From NCBI RefSeq assembly GCF_008085905.1, contig NZ_VSFF01000011.1, positions 372,001 through 436,000 of the forward strand: a stretch of 64,000 nucleotides of DNA. The letters run 5' to 3'. The DNA is from Actinomadura syzygii. GTDB taxonomy: Bacteria > Actinomycetota > Actinomycetes > Streptosporangiales > Streptosporangiaceae. The translations under genes were made by a program, and so were the position numbers. The notes beneath the pieces were generated by a model. It was not told where the DNA came from, ran no database searches, and was given only the letters and a program-made list of their open reading frames with translations. Of the stretch, positions 17,193 to 25,114 are shown piece by piece. Each line of letters starts with the position of its first letter. Positions within the stretch are counted from its first letter, which is position 1.

Positions 17193-18615
17193 CCGGAAGC
17201 CGAACCTCGAACAGCGCGCCGCCTTCCGGGGCGTCGCCGACGATGAGTTCCCCGCCGTGCGCGACGACCAGGTCCCGGGCGATGGCGAGGCCGAGCCCGG
17301 CACCGCCCTCGTCCCGGCTGCGCGCGTCGTCCAGCCGGACGAACCGCTCGAAGATCCGCGCGCGGTCGGCGGGCGGCACACCGGGCCCGTCGTCGGCGAC
17401 GCGCAGCACCACGGCCCCGGCCTCCGCGCGTAGCGACAGCCGGACGGCCGCGTCCGCGTGCCGCTCGGCGTTGTCCAGCAGGTTGCCGACGACCCGGGAC
17501 AGCCGTCCCGGCACGCCCATGACCCGCGGGTCGCCCTCGATCGACGCCTGGACGGGGATGCGGTCGCCGGGCGCTCGCCGGTCCAGCTCGTCCCGGACGA
17601 GGCGGCCGAGCGCGACCGGCCGCTCCGGCGGACGGTCGCCAGCGTCGATGCGGGCGAGCAGCAGCAGGTCGGCGGCGAGGTGCTGGAGCCGGACGACGTC
17701 CGCGATCAGGCCCGGCACGTCCAGCAGCTCCGGATGCGCCGCCGCGACCTCCAGTTGCGTGCGCAGCGACGCGATCGGGCTGCGCAGCTCGTGCGAGGCG
17801 TCCGCGACGAACCCGCGCTGCCGCGCCACCGAGTCCTCCAGCGCGGCGAGGGTCTCGTTCGTGGTGGCGGCGAGCCCGGCGATCTCGTCCCGCGCGTCCG
17901 GGACGGGCACCCGCCGCGCCAGGTCGCCCGCCGCCGTGATCTCCGCCAGCTCCGCCCTGACCGCCTCCACCGGACGCAGCGCCCGCCGTGTGACCAGCCA
18001 CGTCACGCCCGCGACGACGGCGAGCAGCAGCGGCAGGCCCGCGAGCATCGCCCGGGTGACGGTGCCGACCGCGTCCCGCGCGGCGGCGAGGTCGGCGCCC
18101 GCGTAGACGGTGACGGTCTCGTCCCGCGGCGTCGTCACCTGGACCGCCGCGAACCGGTAGTCGGCGGTGCGGCCGTCGACGGTCGCGCTGCCGGTGGTGA
18201 GGCGCGGATCGTCGTCGGACACCTCGCCGCGTCCCGGATCGTCGCCGCCGTGCCCGCCGCGCCGCCCGCCGTCGTCCCCCGGCTCGCCGGTCGGGCCGGG
18301 CCGGACGTTCGACGACCCCGTGCCTGTGATCTTCCGCAGGTGGTCGCTGGCCGCCAGCACCCGGCCGCGCTCGTCCACGACCTGGACCGGGTGCTCCTCG
18401 CCGTCCGGCAGATCGAGGCTCCCGAACGACGCGCCGGTGGCGAGCTGCGACGCGATCTCCCGCGCGGTCACCTCCGCCTGCAGATCGGTCTGCCCGCCGA
18501 GGTTCGCGCGCAGCAGCAGGACGACCGCGAGCCCGGCCGCGACCAGCGCGCCCGCGACGACGGCGGTCGCGCCGAGCGTCGTCCGCGCCCGGACCGACGA
18601 CGGCATCCGCGCCAT
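17185..18615 (-). CDS. OmpR-class sensor histidine kinase
   Basis: A 476-residue membrane kinase. There are two transmembrane helices (about 15-37 and 188-210) flanking an extracytoplasmic sensor of about 150 residues with a Gly/Asp-rich low-complexity insert (about 105-138). A HAMP domain follows (about 210-262), then HisKA with the phospho-acceptor His275 in DASHELRSPIASL, and a HATPase with the N-box NLLDNAERHA and G-boxes DDGPGVP and GAGLGLAI. It follows the response-regulator gene with a 1-bp gap, forming an operon. The sensed signal may relate to the divergent PepSY protein. Confidence 0.95.
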   Translation of the reverse strand: MARMPSSVRARTTLGATAVVAGALVAAGLAVVLLLRANLGGQTDLQAEVTAREIASQLATGASFGSLDLPDGEEHPVQVVDERGRVLAASDHLRKITGTGSSNVRPGPTGEPGDDGGRRGGHGGDDPGRGEVSDDDPRLTTGSATVDGRTADYRFAAVQVTTPRDETVTVYAGADLAAARDAVGTVTRAMLAGLPLLLAVVAGVTWLVTRRALRPVEAVRAELAEITAAGDLARRVPVPDARDEIAGLAATTNETLAALEDSVARQRGFVADASHELRSPIASLRTQLEVAAAHPELLDVPGLIADVVRLQHLAADLLLLARIDAGDRPPERPVALGRLVRDELDRRAPGDRIPVQASIEGDPRVMGVPGRLSRVVGNLLDNAERHADAAVRLSLRAEAGAVVLRVADDGPGVPPADRARIFERFVRLDDARSRDEGGAGLGLAIARDLVVAHGGELIVGDAPEGGALFEVRLPAI

Positions 18616-18616
18616 G

Positions 18617-19297
18617 TCAGGCGCCCCCGTCCCTGGCCAGCCGGTACCCGGCCCCGCGCACCGTCATGATCGACTTGCGTCCGAACGGGACGTCCAGCTT
18701 GCGGCGCAGCGCGCTCACGTACACCTCGACGATGTTCGGGTCGCCGCCGTAGGCGAAGTCCCAGACCGCCTCCATGATCTGCGCCTTGGACACGACCTGG
18801 CCCGCGTTCGCCGCCAGGTGCTCCAGCACGGCGAACTCCTTGGCGGTCAGCTCCACCTCCGCGTCCCCGCGGAAGACGCGCCGCGCCGCCGGGTCGACGG
18901 TCAGGTCGCCGAGCACGATCGACGGGGCCGCGCCCCGCGTCCGGCGGCGGAGCAGCGCGCGGATCCGGGCGACGAGCACCACGTACGAGAACGGCTTGGT
19001 CAGGTAGTCGTCGGCGCCCGTGTCGAGGCCCTCCGCCTCGTCGTACTCGCCGTCCTTCGCGGTCAGCATCAGGATCGGCGTCTCGTCGCCCGCCGCGCGC
19101 AGCGCCGCGCACACCCGGTACCCGTTCATGCCGGGCAGCATGATGTCGAGGACGATCAGGTCGAACTCGCCGCCGAGCGCCCGGTCCAGCCCCCGCGCGC
19201 CGTCGTGGACGGTCTCGACCACGAACCCCTCGGCGGCGAGCCCGCGGGCGAGGGACGTGGCCAGGCGTTTCTCGTCCTCGACGATCAGCAGGCGCAT
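18617..19297 (-). CDS. OmpR/PhoB-family response regulator
   Basis: A 226-residue two-domain regulator. The receiver has the acidic pair in VEDEK, phospho-acceptor Asp51 (LIVLDIMLPGMNG) and Lys101 (DDYLTKPF). The C-terminal winged helix has ELTAKEFAVLEHLAAN and the IVEVYVSALRRKLD recognition region. It is the partner of the downstream kinase. Divergently placed repeats of CTTCAG upstream (19321-19346) are likely its binding sites and suggest autoregulation together with control of the PepSY gene. Confidence 0.95.
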   Translation of the reverse strand: MRLLIVEDEKRLATSLARGLAAEGFVVETVHDGARGLDRALGGEFDLIVLDIMLPGMNGYRVCAALRAAGDETPILMLTAKDGEYDEAEGLDTGADDYLTKPFSYVVLVARIRALLRRRTRGAAPSIVLGDLTVDPAARRVFRGDAEVELTAKEFAVLEHLAANAGQVVSKAQIMEAVWDFAYGGDPNIVEVYVSALRRKLDVPFGRKSIMTVRGAGYRLARDGGA

Positions 19298-19320
19298 GCT
19301 CTCAGCGTGCCAAATCCTCC

Positions 19321-19346
19321 CTGAAGAAGGCTTCAGGTTGCTTCAG
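19321..19346. promoter_or_regulatory. Candidate response-regulator box (CTTCAG repeats)
   Basis: GCTTCAG occurs at 19330-19336 and again at 19340-19346, a 10-bp period typical of OmpR-family tandem sites, and an inverted CTGAAG is at 19321-19326. The element lies 24 bp upstream of the response-regulator start and 77 bp upstream of the divergent PepSY gene. Confidence 0.55.
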
Positions 19347-19422
19347 CCGGGCCACAGGAAGCCGCGACAGCCTTCGGAACTGCGGCGGCGGACGGTCCGC
19401 CGGCGCGACACAGGGAGGTTCG

Positions 19423-20109
19423 ATGAAGATCGACGCACGGCGTCTGGCCACGGGACGCGGGCTGCTGGTGACGGTGGTCGCCGCGGGCGTCCTCGCGGGC
19501 GGGGGAGCGGCCACCGCCTTCGCCGCGTCCCACGACGGGTCCCCGTCACCGTCCGCGTCCCCGTCCGAGCGGGCCGACAGCCCGCCACCGGCGACGGCGG
19601 TCACGGCGTCCCAGGCGGTGGACGCGGCGCTGAAGGCCGTCCCCGGCAAGGCTGGGGAGGTCGAGTTGGACGACGAGCACGGCAAGCCCGTCTGGGAGGT
19701 CGACGTCCTGGCGGACGGCGGCGGATGGCGCGACGTGACGGTCGACTCCGGCACCGGCAAGGTGCTCACGAACCGCGCCGACCGTCCGGACACCGGCGCC
19801 CGCGACGACGACGGTCACGGCGACGACCGGGGCAATGGCCGGGGCGACGACCGGGGCGACGACCGGGGCGGCCACAAGGACGACGACCAGGCCGAGGCCG
19901 CCGCGCTGCGCAAGGCGACGGTCTCCGCGTCGGGCGCCGCCGACGCCGCGCTCAAGGCCGTCCCGGGCCGTGTGACGTCCGCCGAGTTCGAGCAGGAGCA
20001 CGGCCAGACCTACTGGGAGGTCGACGTCACCGGAAACGACGGCGCCGAGCACGAACTGCACGTGGACGCCGCGTCCGCCAAGATCCTCAAGTCCGAGACC
20101 GGCGACTGA
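19423..20109 (+). CDS. Secreted protein with two PepSY domains
   Basis: A 228-residue exported protein. The N-terminus (MKIDARRLATGRG, a hydrophobic core, then ATAFAAS) is a signal peptide with likely cleavage after AFA near residue 34. Two PepSY domains follow (about 60-112 and 165-225), each with a KAVPG turn and a WEVDV strand. They are joined by an Asp/Gly/His-rich linker (DDDGHGDDRGNGRGDDRGDD, partly repeated). PepSY domains often inhibit proteases or bind ligands in the cell envelope. The divergent two-component system probably regulates it; the acidic linker could bind divalent metal, which is inference. Confidence 0.87.
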   Translation: MKIDARRLATGRGLLVTVVAAGVLAGGGAATAFAASHDGSPSPSASPSERADSPPPATAVTASQAVDAALKAVPGKAGEVELDDEHGKPVWEVDVLADGGGWRDVTVDSGTGKVLTNRADRPDTGARDDDGHGDDRGNGRGDDRGDDRGGHKDDDQAEAAALRKATVSASGAADAALKAVPGRVTSAEFEQEHGQTYWEVDVTGNDGAEHELHVDAASAKILKSETGD

Positions 20110-20149
20110 CCCGACGCGCACCGAGGCGCGCCGACGCGCGCTGACCGCG

Positions 20150-20208
20150 TTGACATGCAACCGTCCGGCTGCCTATGGTGAAAAGGCAGCCGGACGGTTG
20201 CATGTCAA
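20150..20208. promoter_or_regulatory. Perfect 25-bp palindrome overlapping a sigma-70 type promoter
   Basis: Arms 20150-20174 and 20184-20208 are perfect inverted repeats separated by 9 nt. The left arm begins with TTGACA (20150-20155), and TATGGT (20174-20179) follows at 18-bp spacing, so the -10 lies at the loop. The ATG of the downstream ArsR-SRPBCC gene is 12 nt beyond the right arm. This is the expected layout of an autorepressor operator occluding a strong promoter. Confidence 0.75.
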
Positions 20209-20219
20209 GGGGACGACGC

Positions 20220-21014
20220 ATGGACGAGGTCTTCAAGGCGCTGGCCGATCCCAGCCGCCGCCGCCTGCTGGACGGCCTGAACGCCCGCAACGGGCAGACG
20301 CTCCGCGAGCTCTGCGCCGGGCTGGACATGACCCGGCAGTCGGTCAGCAAGCACCTCGCCGTGCTGGAGGCGGCGGGCCTCGTCAGCACGTCCAGGCGGG
20401 GCCGCGAGAAGCTGCACCACCTCGACGCCGCCCCGATCAACGCGATCGCCGACCGCTGGATGAGCCGCTACGACCGGCAGCGGGCGAGCGCGCTCGCCGA
20501 CCTGAAGACCGCACTGGAGGAGGAGCACGACGCCATGACCGACAGTGAGTTCGTCTACACCACCTACATCAAGACCACGCCGGAGCGACTCTGGCAGGCG
20601 CTGACCGACCCGGCCTTCACCCGCCGCTACTGGGGCGTCGCCTTCGAGACCGACTGGAAGCGCGGCTCCACGATCACCTGGGTCGAGGACGGCGCCACCA
20701 CGGCCGACCCGGAGCAGGTCGTCCTCGAAGCGGAGCCGGGACGCCGCCTGTCCTACACCTGGCACACGTTCACGCCGGAGTGGGCGAAGGCCGTCGGCGT
20801 GGACGAGGAGACCCGCGCCGCCCTCCTCGCCGAACCGCGCTCGAAGGTCACCTTCGAGATCGAGCCCGCGGGGGAGACCGTCAAGCTCACGGTCGTCCAC
20901 GAGGGGGGAGAGACGCTGCTCGGCATGTCGCGGCACGGCTGGCCGCAACTCCTGTCCGGCCTGAAGACGCTCCTGGAGACCGGCGAGCCGCTGCCCGCGC
21001 CCACCGCCGGCTGA
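20220..21014 (+). CDS. ArsR-type HTH fused to AHSA1/SRPBCC domain
   Basis: A 264-residue fusion. Residues 1-90 are an ArsR-like winged helix (DEVFKALADPSRRRLLDGLN, with recognition helix MTRQSVSKHLAVLEAAGLV). No ArsR-type CVC metal-binding motif is visible. Residues about 105-255 form an AHSA1 (START/SRPBCC) ligand-binding domain with YIKTTPERLWQALTDPAFTR and HEGGETLLGMSRHGWPQLL. The two domains are usually separate, adjacent genes; here a hydrophobic ligand could directly control DNA binding. The ATG at 20220 is preferred because upstream ATGs lie inside the palindromic promoter. Confidence 0.9.
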   Translation: MDEVFKALADPSRRRLLDGLNARNGQTLRELCAGLDMTRQSVSKHLAVLEAAGLVSTSRRGREKLHHLDAAPINAIADRWMSRYDRQRASALADLKTALEEEHDAMTDSEFVYTTYIKTTPERLWQALTDPAFTRRYWGVAFETDWKRGSTITWVEDGATTADPEQVVLEAEPGRRLSYTWHTFTPEWAKAVGVDEETRAALLAEPRSKVTFEIEPAGETVKLTVVHEGGETLLGMSRHGWPQLLSGLKTLLETGEPLPAPTAG

Positions 21015-21017
21015 CCG

Positions 21018-22994
21018 TCACCTCCGGCTGTTCCGGTACTCCACCGCCTCCGGCAACTCGGTGTACTGGAGCAGGTGGTTGCCCGCGATGCGCTCCAGGA
21101 CGGCGCGGACCTCGGCGGGCGTCGCGTAGAAGAACTCCCGCCGCGGGTTGACCAGGTTGACGCGCTGGTCGGCGAACTCCTGATGGAGCCGTCCCTCCAG
21201 GCCGACGGCGTCCTCGCTGAAGATCAGCGCGTGCACGTCGAACTTGAAGGGCACGGACGCGTCGCCGAGCTCCCGGACCCGGTCCATCGGCTCCAGCCGC
21301 CGCGTCATGCCGATCTTCACCATCCGCTCGCCGAACGCGCCGATGTTGGAGATCACGTAGACGTAGCCCGCGCGGACCTTCGCGGCCCGTCCCTCCACGT
21401 CGGTGATCGCGGACTCGACGTCGGACAGCTTGGCGCGCAGCTCCGCCGCCCCGGCCGCGTCCCCGTTGGCCTCCAGGCGGGCGAGGGCCGTCTCGACGTG
21501 CGACCGCTCCTTGAGCAGCCGGGCCTTCTCCCGCTCGAACTCCTTGCGCGCCTTGTCCTCCTCGCGCTGCCGCTCGCGCTCGGCCCGGACCCGCTCCTTC
21601 TCCTCCTCGGCCTTGGCGAGGTGGTCGGCGGTGAGCCGCAGCTCGCGGACGCGGACCTCCCGGTACCGGCCGCTGACCCGGATGTCCATCGTCTTGCCGA
21701 GCCGCTCGATGGTCTGCGCGGTCTTGTCGAGCCTGTCGATCGCGGACTGGAGCTTGTAGGGGCGCATCGTCCTGACCAGGTTGTCCGCCTCGGCGTTGTA
21801 GGCGCGCAGCATCAGCTTGGAGAAGTCGCGGACCATCCTCGTGCCCTGCGCGGCGGAGCCGTTCACCGTCCAGTTCGTCGCGCCCACGACCGCCTTTCCG
21901 CCGCTCGCCATGGACTTGATGCGGTCCTTCACGCGCGCCAGCTCCGCCTTGTAGGCGACGACGTCCGCGAGCGGATGCTGGTACTCGTAGATCCCGGCCT
22001 CCTGGAGCAGCGCCAGGTCCTGCGTCTCGACGATGCCCTCGCGCAGCTCGGCCAGCTCCCTGCGGGCCTCCTCCGCTTCGCGCCGGACATCGGCGGCGTT
22101 CGCGCTCAGGCGCTCGATCTCGGCGGCGACCTGGGGCGCTTCGAGCCCGCCGAGCCGTTCCAGCCAGTGCCGCAGCTCCGCGTTCTCCGCCTCCAGCTCC
22201 TCGATGCGCTGCCGCTTGCCGCCGAACACCGGCCGCGGCTGCCGCCCCGCCCCGGCGGGCGGCTGCACGGGCGCGGCCTGAGGCGGCGGCGGTGCGGCGG
22301 GCGGTGCGGCGGGCGGTGCGGCGGGCGGCGGGACGGGCGGTGCGCCGGGAAGCCAGAACTGCCAGCCGGGCGGCGGAGGCGGCCAACCGGGATCGGGCCG
22401 CCAACCAGGCGGCGGGACCCAGCCCGCGGGCGGCGCGGGCCAGGTAGGCGGCGGGTTGTACCGCCACCCCGCCGGGTCGACCGGCTGCGCGAACCCCACC
22501 GCCTCCGGCTGCTGTCGGTACAGCGGTTGAGGCTGCGGCGACGGGGCCGGGTGCTGCGCCTCCGGCTGTGACGGGGCCGGAGCAGGGTGTTGGGGCCGTG
22601 GTGGGTGGAGGAGGTTTTCGATGATCTCGCGGAGGCGGGGCGCGTCCTGGTCGTGGACGTCGCCGAAGTCGGTCTCGGTCCCGGCAGCGTCCCGGACGAC
22701 CAGGAACCAGCGCCCCTTGTACGAGGCGCGCGTCTCGGCGGCGGCGAGGCCCGCGAGCGGGGCCTCCTGCCGGAATCCCTCGCGCGCCAGGTCCGCCGCC
22801 GAGAATCCGGCGATGCGCCGGTCGGTGACGGCGACGTGCGTGAGGGTGGGGAGCGCCTTGACCGTGGCGGCCAGCGCCAGGAGCGTCTCGCCGTCCTTCA
22901 GGTAGAGCCCGACTAAGCGCACCAGGCGCCCGGACTCGCCGGTCTCGACCTCGACACCCACATAGCCCGGGCGGGGTGTGTCCTGCACCGTCAT
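21018..22994 (-). CDS. DUF4041 and T5orf172 (GIY-YIG) domain protein with PH-like and Pro-rich N-terminus
   Basis: A 658-residue multidomain protein. Residues about 10-130 look like a PH-like beta domain. Residues 130-255 are Pro-rich with GW repeats (WPAPPAGWVPPPGW). A coiled coil (about 260-320) leads into DUF4041, including EAGIYEYQHPL (about 332-342) and LMLRAYNAEADNLV (about 394-408). A long charged coiled coil (about 445-535) precedes a T5orf172/Mug113 GIY-YIG nuclease-like domain (GYVYVIS, VKIGMTRR, DRVREL, RREFFY; about 543-635). DUF4041-T5orf172 proteins are often phage- or defence-associated; the N-terminal extension is less usual. Function is unproven. Confidence 0.85.
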   Translation of the reverse strand: MTVQDTPRPGYVGVEVETGESGRLVRLVGLYLKDGETLLALAATVKALPTLTHVAVTDRRIAGFSAADLAREGFRQEAPLAGLAAAETRASYKGRWFLVVRDAAGTETDFGDVHDQDAPRLREIIENLLHPPRPQHPAPAPSQPEAQHPAPSPQPQPLYRQQPEAVGFAQPVDPAGWRYNPPPTWPAPPAGWVPPPGWRPDPGWPPPPPGWQFWLPGAPPVPPPAAPPAAPPAAPPPPQAAPVQPPAGAGRQPRPVFGGKRQRIEELEAENAELRHWLERLGGLEAPQVAAEIERLSANAADVRREAEEARRELAELREGIVETQDLALLQEAGIYEYQHPLADVVAYKAELARVKDRIKSMASGGKAVVGATNWTVNGSAAQGTRMVRDFSKLMLRAYNAEADNLVRTMRPYKLQSAIDRLDKTAQTIERLGKTMDIRVSGRYREVRVRELRLTADHLAKAEEEKERVRAERERQREEDKARKEFEREKARLLKERSHVETALARLEANGDAAGAAELRAKLSDVESAITDVEGRAAKVRAGYVYVISNIGAFGERMVKIGMTRRLEPMDRVRELGDASVPFKFDVHALIFSEDAVGLEGRLHQEFADQRVNLVNPRREFFYATPAEVRAVLERIAGNHLLQYTELPEAVEYRNSRR

Positions 22995-23170
22995 CGCGTC
23001 CTCGCAGACAGGCTCCGGGCGGAGCGGGGCAGGACCCGGAACGGGCGAGCCGCTCCCCGCGCCGCCGACTTCAGCGGTGGTCGAGGGGAGCGCTCGACGT
23101 CTCTGGGACGGGTCGGCGCTCCGCGCGGTTTACCTCGCGGCCACCCGGCCGTGCCTGGATCGGGACGCGG

Positions 23171-23446
23171 TCAGAGGAGCATGCCGCTGCCGCCCGACTC
23201 CTCCTCGCCGTCGGTGCTGGGCTCGGGTTCGAGGTACTCGTCGTCGGGCCACAGCTCGTCGGCGAGGAACGCGAGGTACTCCTCGTCGACGGGGTCGAGC
23301 TCGGCGGTCATCGACTCGGGATGGACGACCGGCACGCCGCCCGGCGGTGGATCGTGCGACGGTCCTACGGGCATGGGGCGGAGCAGGTCCGGCACGCACA
23401 GACCGAACAGGGCGACCAGGGACACGAGGACCAGGACTGTGATCAC
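23171..23446 (-). CDS. Small membrane-anchored acidic protein (paralogue of the protein at 24137-24634)
   Basis: A 91-residue protein starting at GTG 23446, with AAAGGA about 8-9 nt upstream. The N-terminal hydrophobic helix (ITVLVLVSLVALFGL) is followed by HPESMTAELDPVDEEYLAFLAD and ELWPDDEYLE and a Glu/Ser-rich tail. The HPESxTAxLxPxDEEYLAxLAD motif is shared with the zinc-ribbon protein 0.7 kb upstream, so the two derive from one ancestor. No function is recognised. Confidence 0.6.
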   Translation of the reverse strand: MITVLVLVSLVALFGLCVPDLLRPMPVGPSHDPPPGGVPVVHPESMTAELDPVDEEYLAFLADELWPDDEYLEPEPSTDGEEESGGSGMLL

Positions 23447-23492
23447 ACCACACCGTCCTTTCGCGGTCGAGTTCCACATGATTCTTGCGTAA

Positions 23493-23515
23493 GTAGCGAA
23501 ACAAGTGAACGCTAC
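23493..23515. promoter_or_regulatory. Inverted repeat GTAGCG-N11-CGCTAC upstream of the small acidic protein
   Basis: GTAGCG (23493-23498) and CGCTAC (23510-23515) flank 11 nt, in a locally AT-richer segment 47 bp upstream of the GTG start. The half-site GAACGCTAC (23507-23515) recurs at 24701-24709 upstream of the paralogous gene, suggesting shared control. Confidence 0.45.
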
Positions 23516-23735
23516 CGGGGGACTCCGCCGGATGGGAGCCCGATACGCGAATCGCCGGGCATACCAGACCCCCGAAGCCTCATGTGGACGCGCGTACGAC
23601 ACGGGCCCGGCCAGGTTCGGCCAGGGCTTCCGGTGTGAGGCCCCTCTCCCAGGCTGGACGTGATCGTCCCGCGGGGGCGCCGCGACACGCGGGCAGGGGC
23701 GAGCTCCGGCGTCCGGACCAGGTGTTTCCGGGCAC

Positions 23736-23761
23736 GCCGGGCATACCGGGCCAGGCCCGGC
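23736..23761 (-). terminator. Hairpin downstream of the DUF5999-like gene
   Basis: GCCGGGC (23736-23742) pairs with GCCCGGC (23755-23761), extendable by one C-G pair, with a 12-nt loop, starting about 28 bp past the stop of the minus-strand gene at 23789. The interval 23447-23788 otherwise holds only the inverted repeat at 23493 and a CGCCGGGCATACC sequence occurring twice; no gene is seen there. Confidence 0.45.
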
Positions 23762-23788
23762 GAAATGATCAGGTGGTCGTCGTGGAGC

Positions 23789-23998
23789 CTAGGCGGCGGT
23801 GCCCGGACGGTGCGGGGCGATGACCCGGCCGTCCGGCAGCAGCTCGCCCGTGTCCTCGAAGACGACTACGCCGTTGCAGAGCAGGCTCCAGCCCTGTTCC
23901 GGGTGGCTGGCGACGGTGCGCGCGGCCTCGCGGTCGAGGTCGTCGGGAGCCGGGCAGTGCGGCTGGTGGCAGCAGATCGAGTCGGGTTGAGCGGTCAC
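23789..23998 (-). CDS. DUF5999-like small protein
   Basis: A 69-residue protein matching an actinobacterial family of small conserved proteins recalled as DUF5999. The diagnostic core is CCHQPHCPAPDDLDREAA, then HPEQGWSLLCNGV and FEDTGELLPDG with IAPHRP. Cys and His residues at the N-terminus (CCHQPHC) could bind metal. GTG at 23998 is preferred over GTG at 24010 because GGAGGA lies 4 nt before it. The function of the family is unknown. Confidence 0.72.
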   Translation of the reverse strand: MTAQPDSICCHQPHCPAPDDLDREAARTVASHPEQGWSLLCNGVVVFEDTGELLPDGRVIAPHRPGTAA

Positions 23999-24136
23999 AG
24001 GGTCCTCCACGTGTCCCCAGTGATTAAGGACATAGATGCAGCCTGCCGCTGCTCGTCCGAAATATGCAAGTGGATGAGGGATTCTTTACCGTACTTAACG
24101 TGTGAAGCCGGACAAGATGGGGCAACTTCCGCGTTT

Positions 24137-24634
24137 TCAGCGCAAGAGACCCCCGTCAGGCTCGTCGCCGTGGTCCACGTCCAGGCCGACGACGGACGTG
24201 CAGCCCGTGCAGATCCACTCGGCGATGACCGCGTCCGAGCTGGTGGCGTGGGTGCGGTACGGGCGCTGGACCTGCCGCCGCCGCATCCCGTGCCCGCAGG
24301 ACGAATGCAGCAGCCGGCCGCAGTTCGGGCACGGCCAGACGTCCTCGCGCCGGAGGTTGCACTGTGGGCACAACGGTGAGACATAACACCCGGGTGTCTC
24401 GGCGTGTTCCAGTTCCTCCGCCCATTCGTGCTCCAGGTCGAGGTACTCGTCGCCAGGCCAATGGTGGTCGGCCAGCCATGCGAGGTACTCCTCGTCACCC
24501 GGGCCGAGGACGGCCGTCAGCGACTCGGGGTGCCCGTCGTGGGGGCGTTCTTCGCGCAGGCCGCGCCGCGTTGTGGCCAGGAAGGTCAGCAGGCCGAGGA
24601 GCGCGGCCGCGGCCAGGCTGGTCGCCATGGGCAT
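24137..24634 (-). CDS. Membrane-anchored zinc-ribbon protein (paralogue of the protein at 23171-23446)
   Basis: A 165-residue protein with an N-terminal hydrophobic anchor (ATSLAAAALLGLLTFL), the shared motif HPESLTAVLGPGDEEYLAWLAD, and a C-terminal domain with paired cysteines (CPQC, CPNC, a later SSC, and ICTGC) consistent with one or two zinc ribbons. AAGGA precedes the ATG. The upstream region (24640-24770) is conspicuously AT-rich for this genome. It may be an envelope-associated regulator or adaptor; nothing more specific can be said. Confidence 0.68.
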   Translation of the reverse strand: MPMATSLAAAALLGLLTFLATTRRGLREERPHDGHPESLTAVLGPGDEEYLAWLADHHWPGDEYLDLEHEWAEELEHAETPGCYVSPLCPQCNLRREDVWPCPNCGRLLHSSCGHGMRRRQVQRPYRTHATSSDAVIAEWICTGCTSVVGLDVDHGDEPDGGLLR

Positions 24635-25114
24635 CGCGGCGTCCTTATACGATCTTGTGGCGGGAATGTCCGTTCACGAATTCGCTTCACAAAACGCTGC
24701 GAACGCTACAAGAAAGGGTCTTAACGGAAAAGTCGATCTATAAAGATTCTTTACAGGTCGGCTGACCCGGCGCGATGTCCGAAACCGGCGTCCGCAGGGC
24801 CCGCTGCCTGCGACAACCGGGGTTCCGGGCGTCCAGGGACACCCGTCCCGGGCGGGCCGGGTTTCACTCTCCGCTGAATCCGGCTCGGCCGCCACGGCCG
24901 GGAACGGCCACGGTCCGGGGTGCGGCGGCCACCGTCCGGGGGCGCGACGGCCCGTCCGGACGCGGGCGGGGCGCACGGCTCCGCGCTTCATCGGACGGCC
25001 CGTCCAGAACCGCGCGGGGTGTGGTTTTCCGCAGGTGCGGGGTGCGGCGCGCGGCCGGACGGTCCGGCGGCGCACTCCATGGCCGCGGGCCCGCCCCGTT
25101 CCTAGCGTCGAAGC
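24635..25114. other. Intergenic region, AT-rich then GC-rich
   Basis: No convincing gene is present. 24640-24770 is AT-rich and contains GAACGCTAC (24701-24709), matching the element upstream of the paralogous gene, and ATTCTTTAC, which also occurs at about 24082 upstream of the DUF5999-like gene. The rest (24770-25114) is GC-rich with repeated GGACGG/CCGTCC palindromic tracts and should contain the DedA promoter. Confidence 0.6.

Noticed and set aside
20150..20208. Long palindrome considered as an IS or transposon terminal repeat
   Set aside because: No transposase or target duplication is nearby; its position over a TTGACA/TATGGT promoter just before a repressor gene fits an operator better.
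24950..25010. Repeated GGACGG/CCGTCC tracts considered as a regulatory dyad array
   Set aside because: Such G/C palindromes are expected by chance in DNA of this composition; spacing is irregular.
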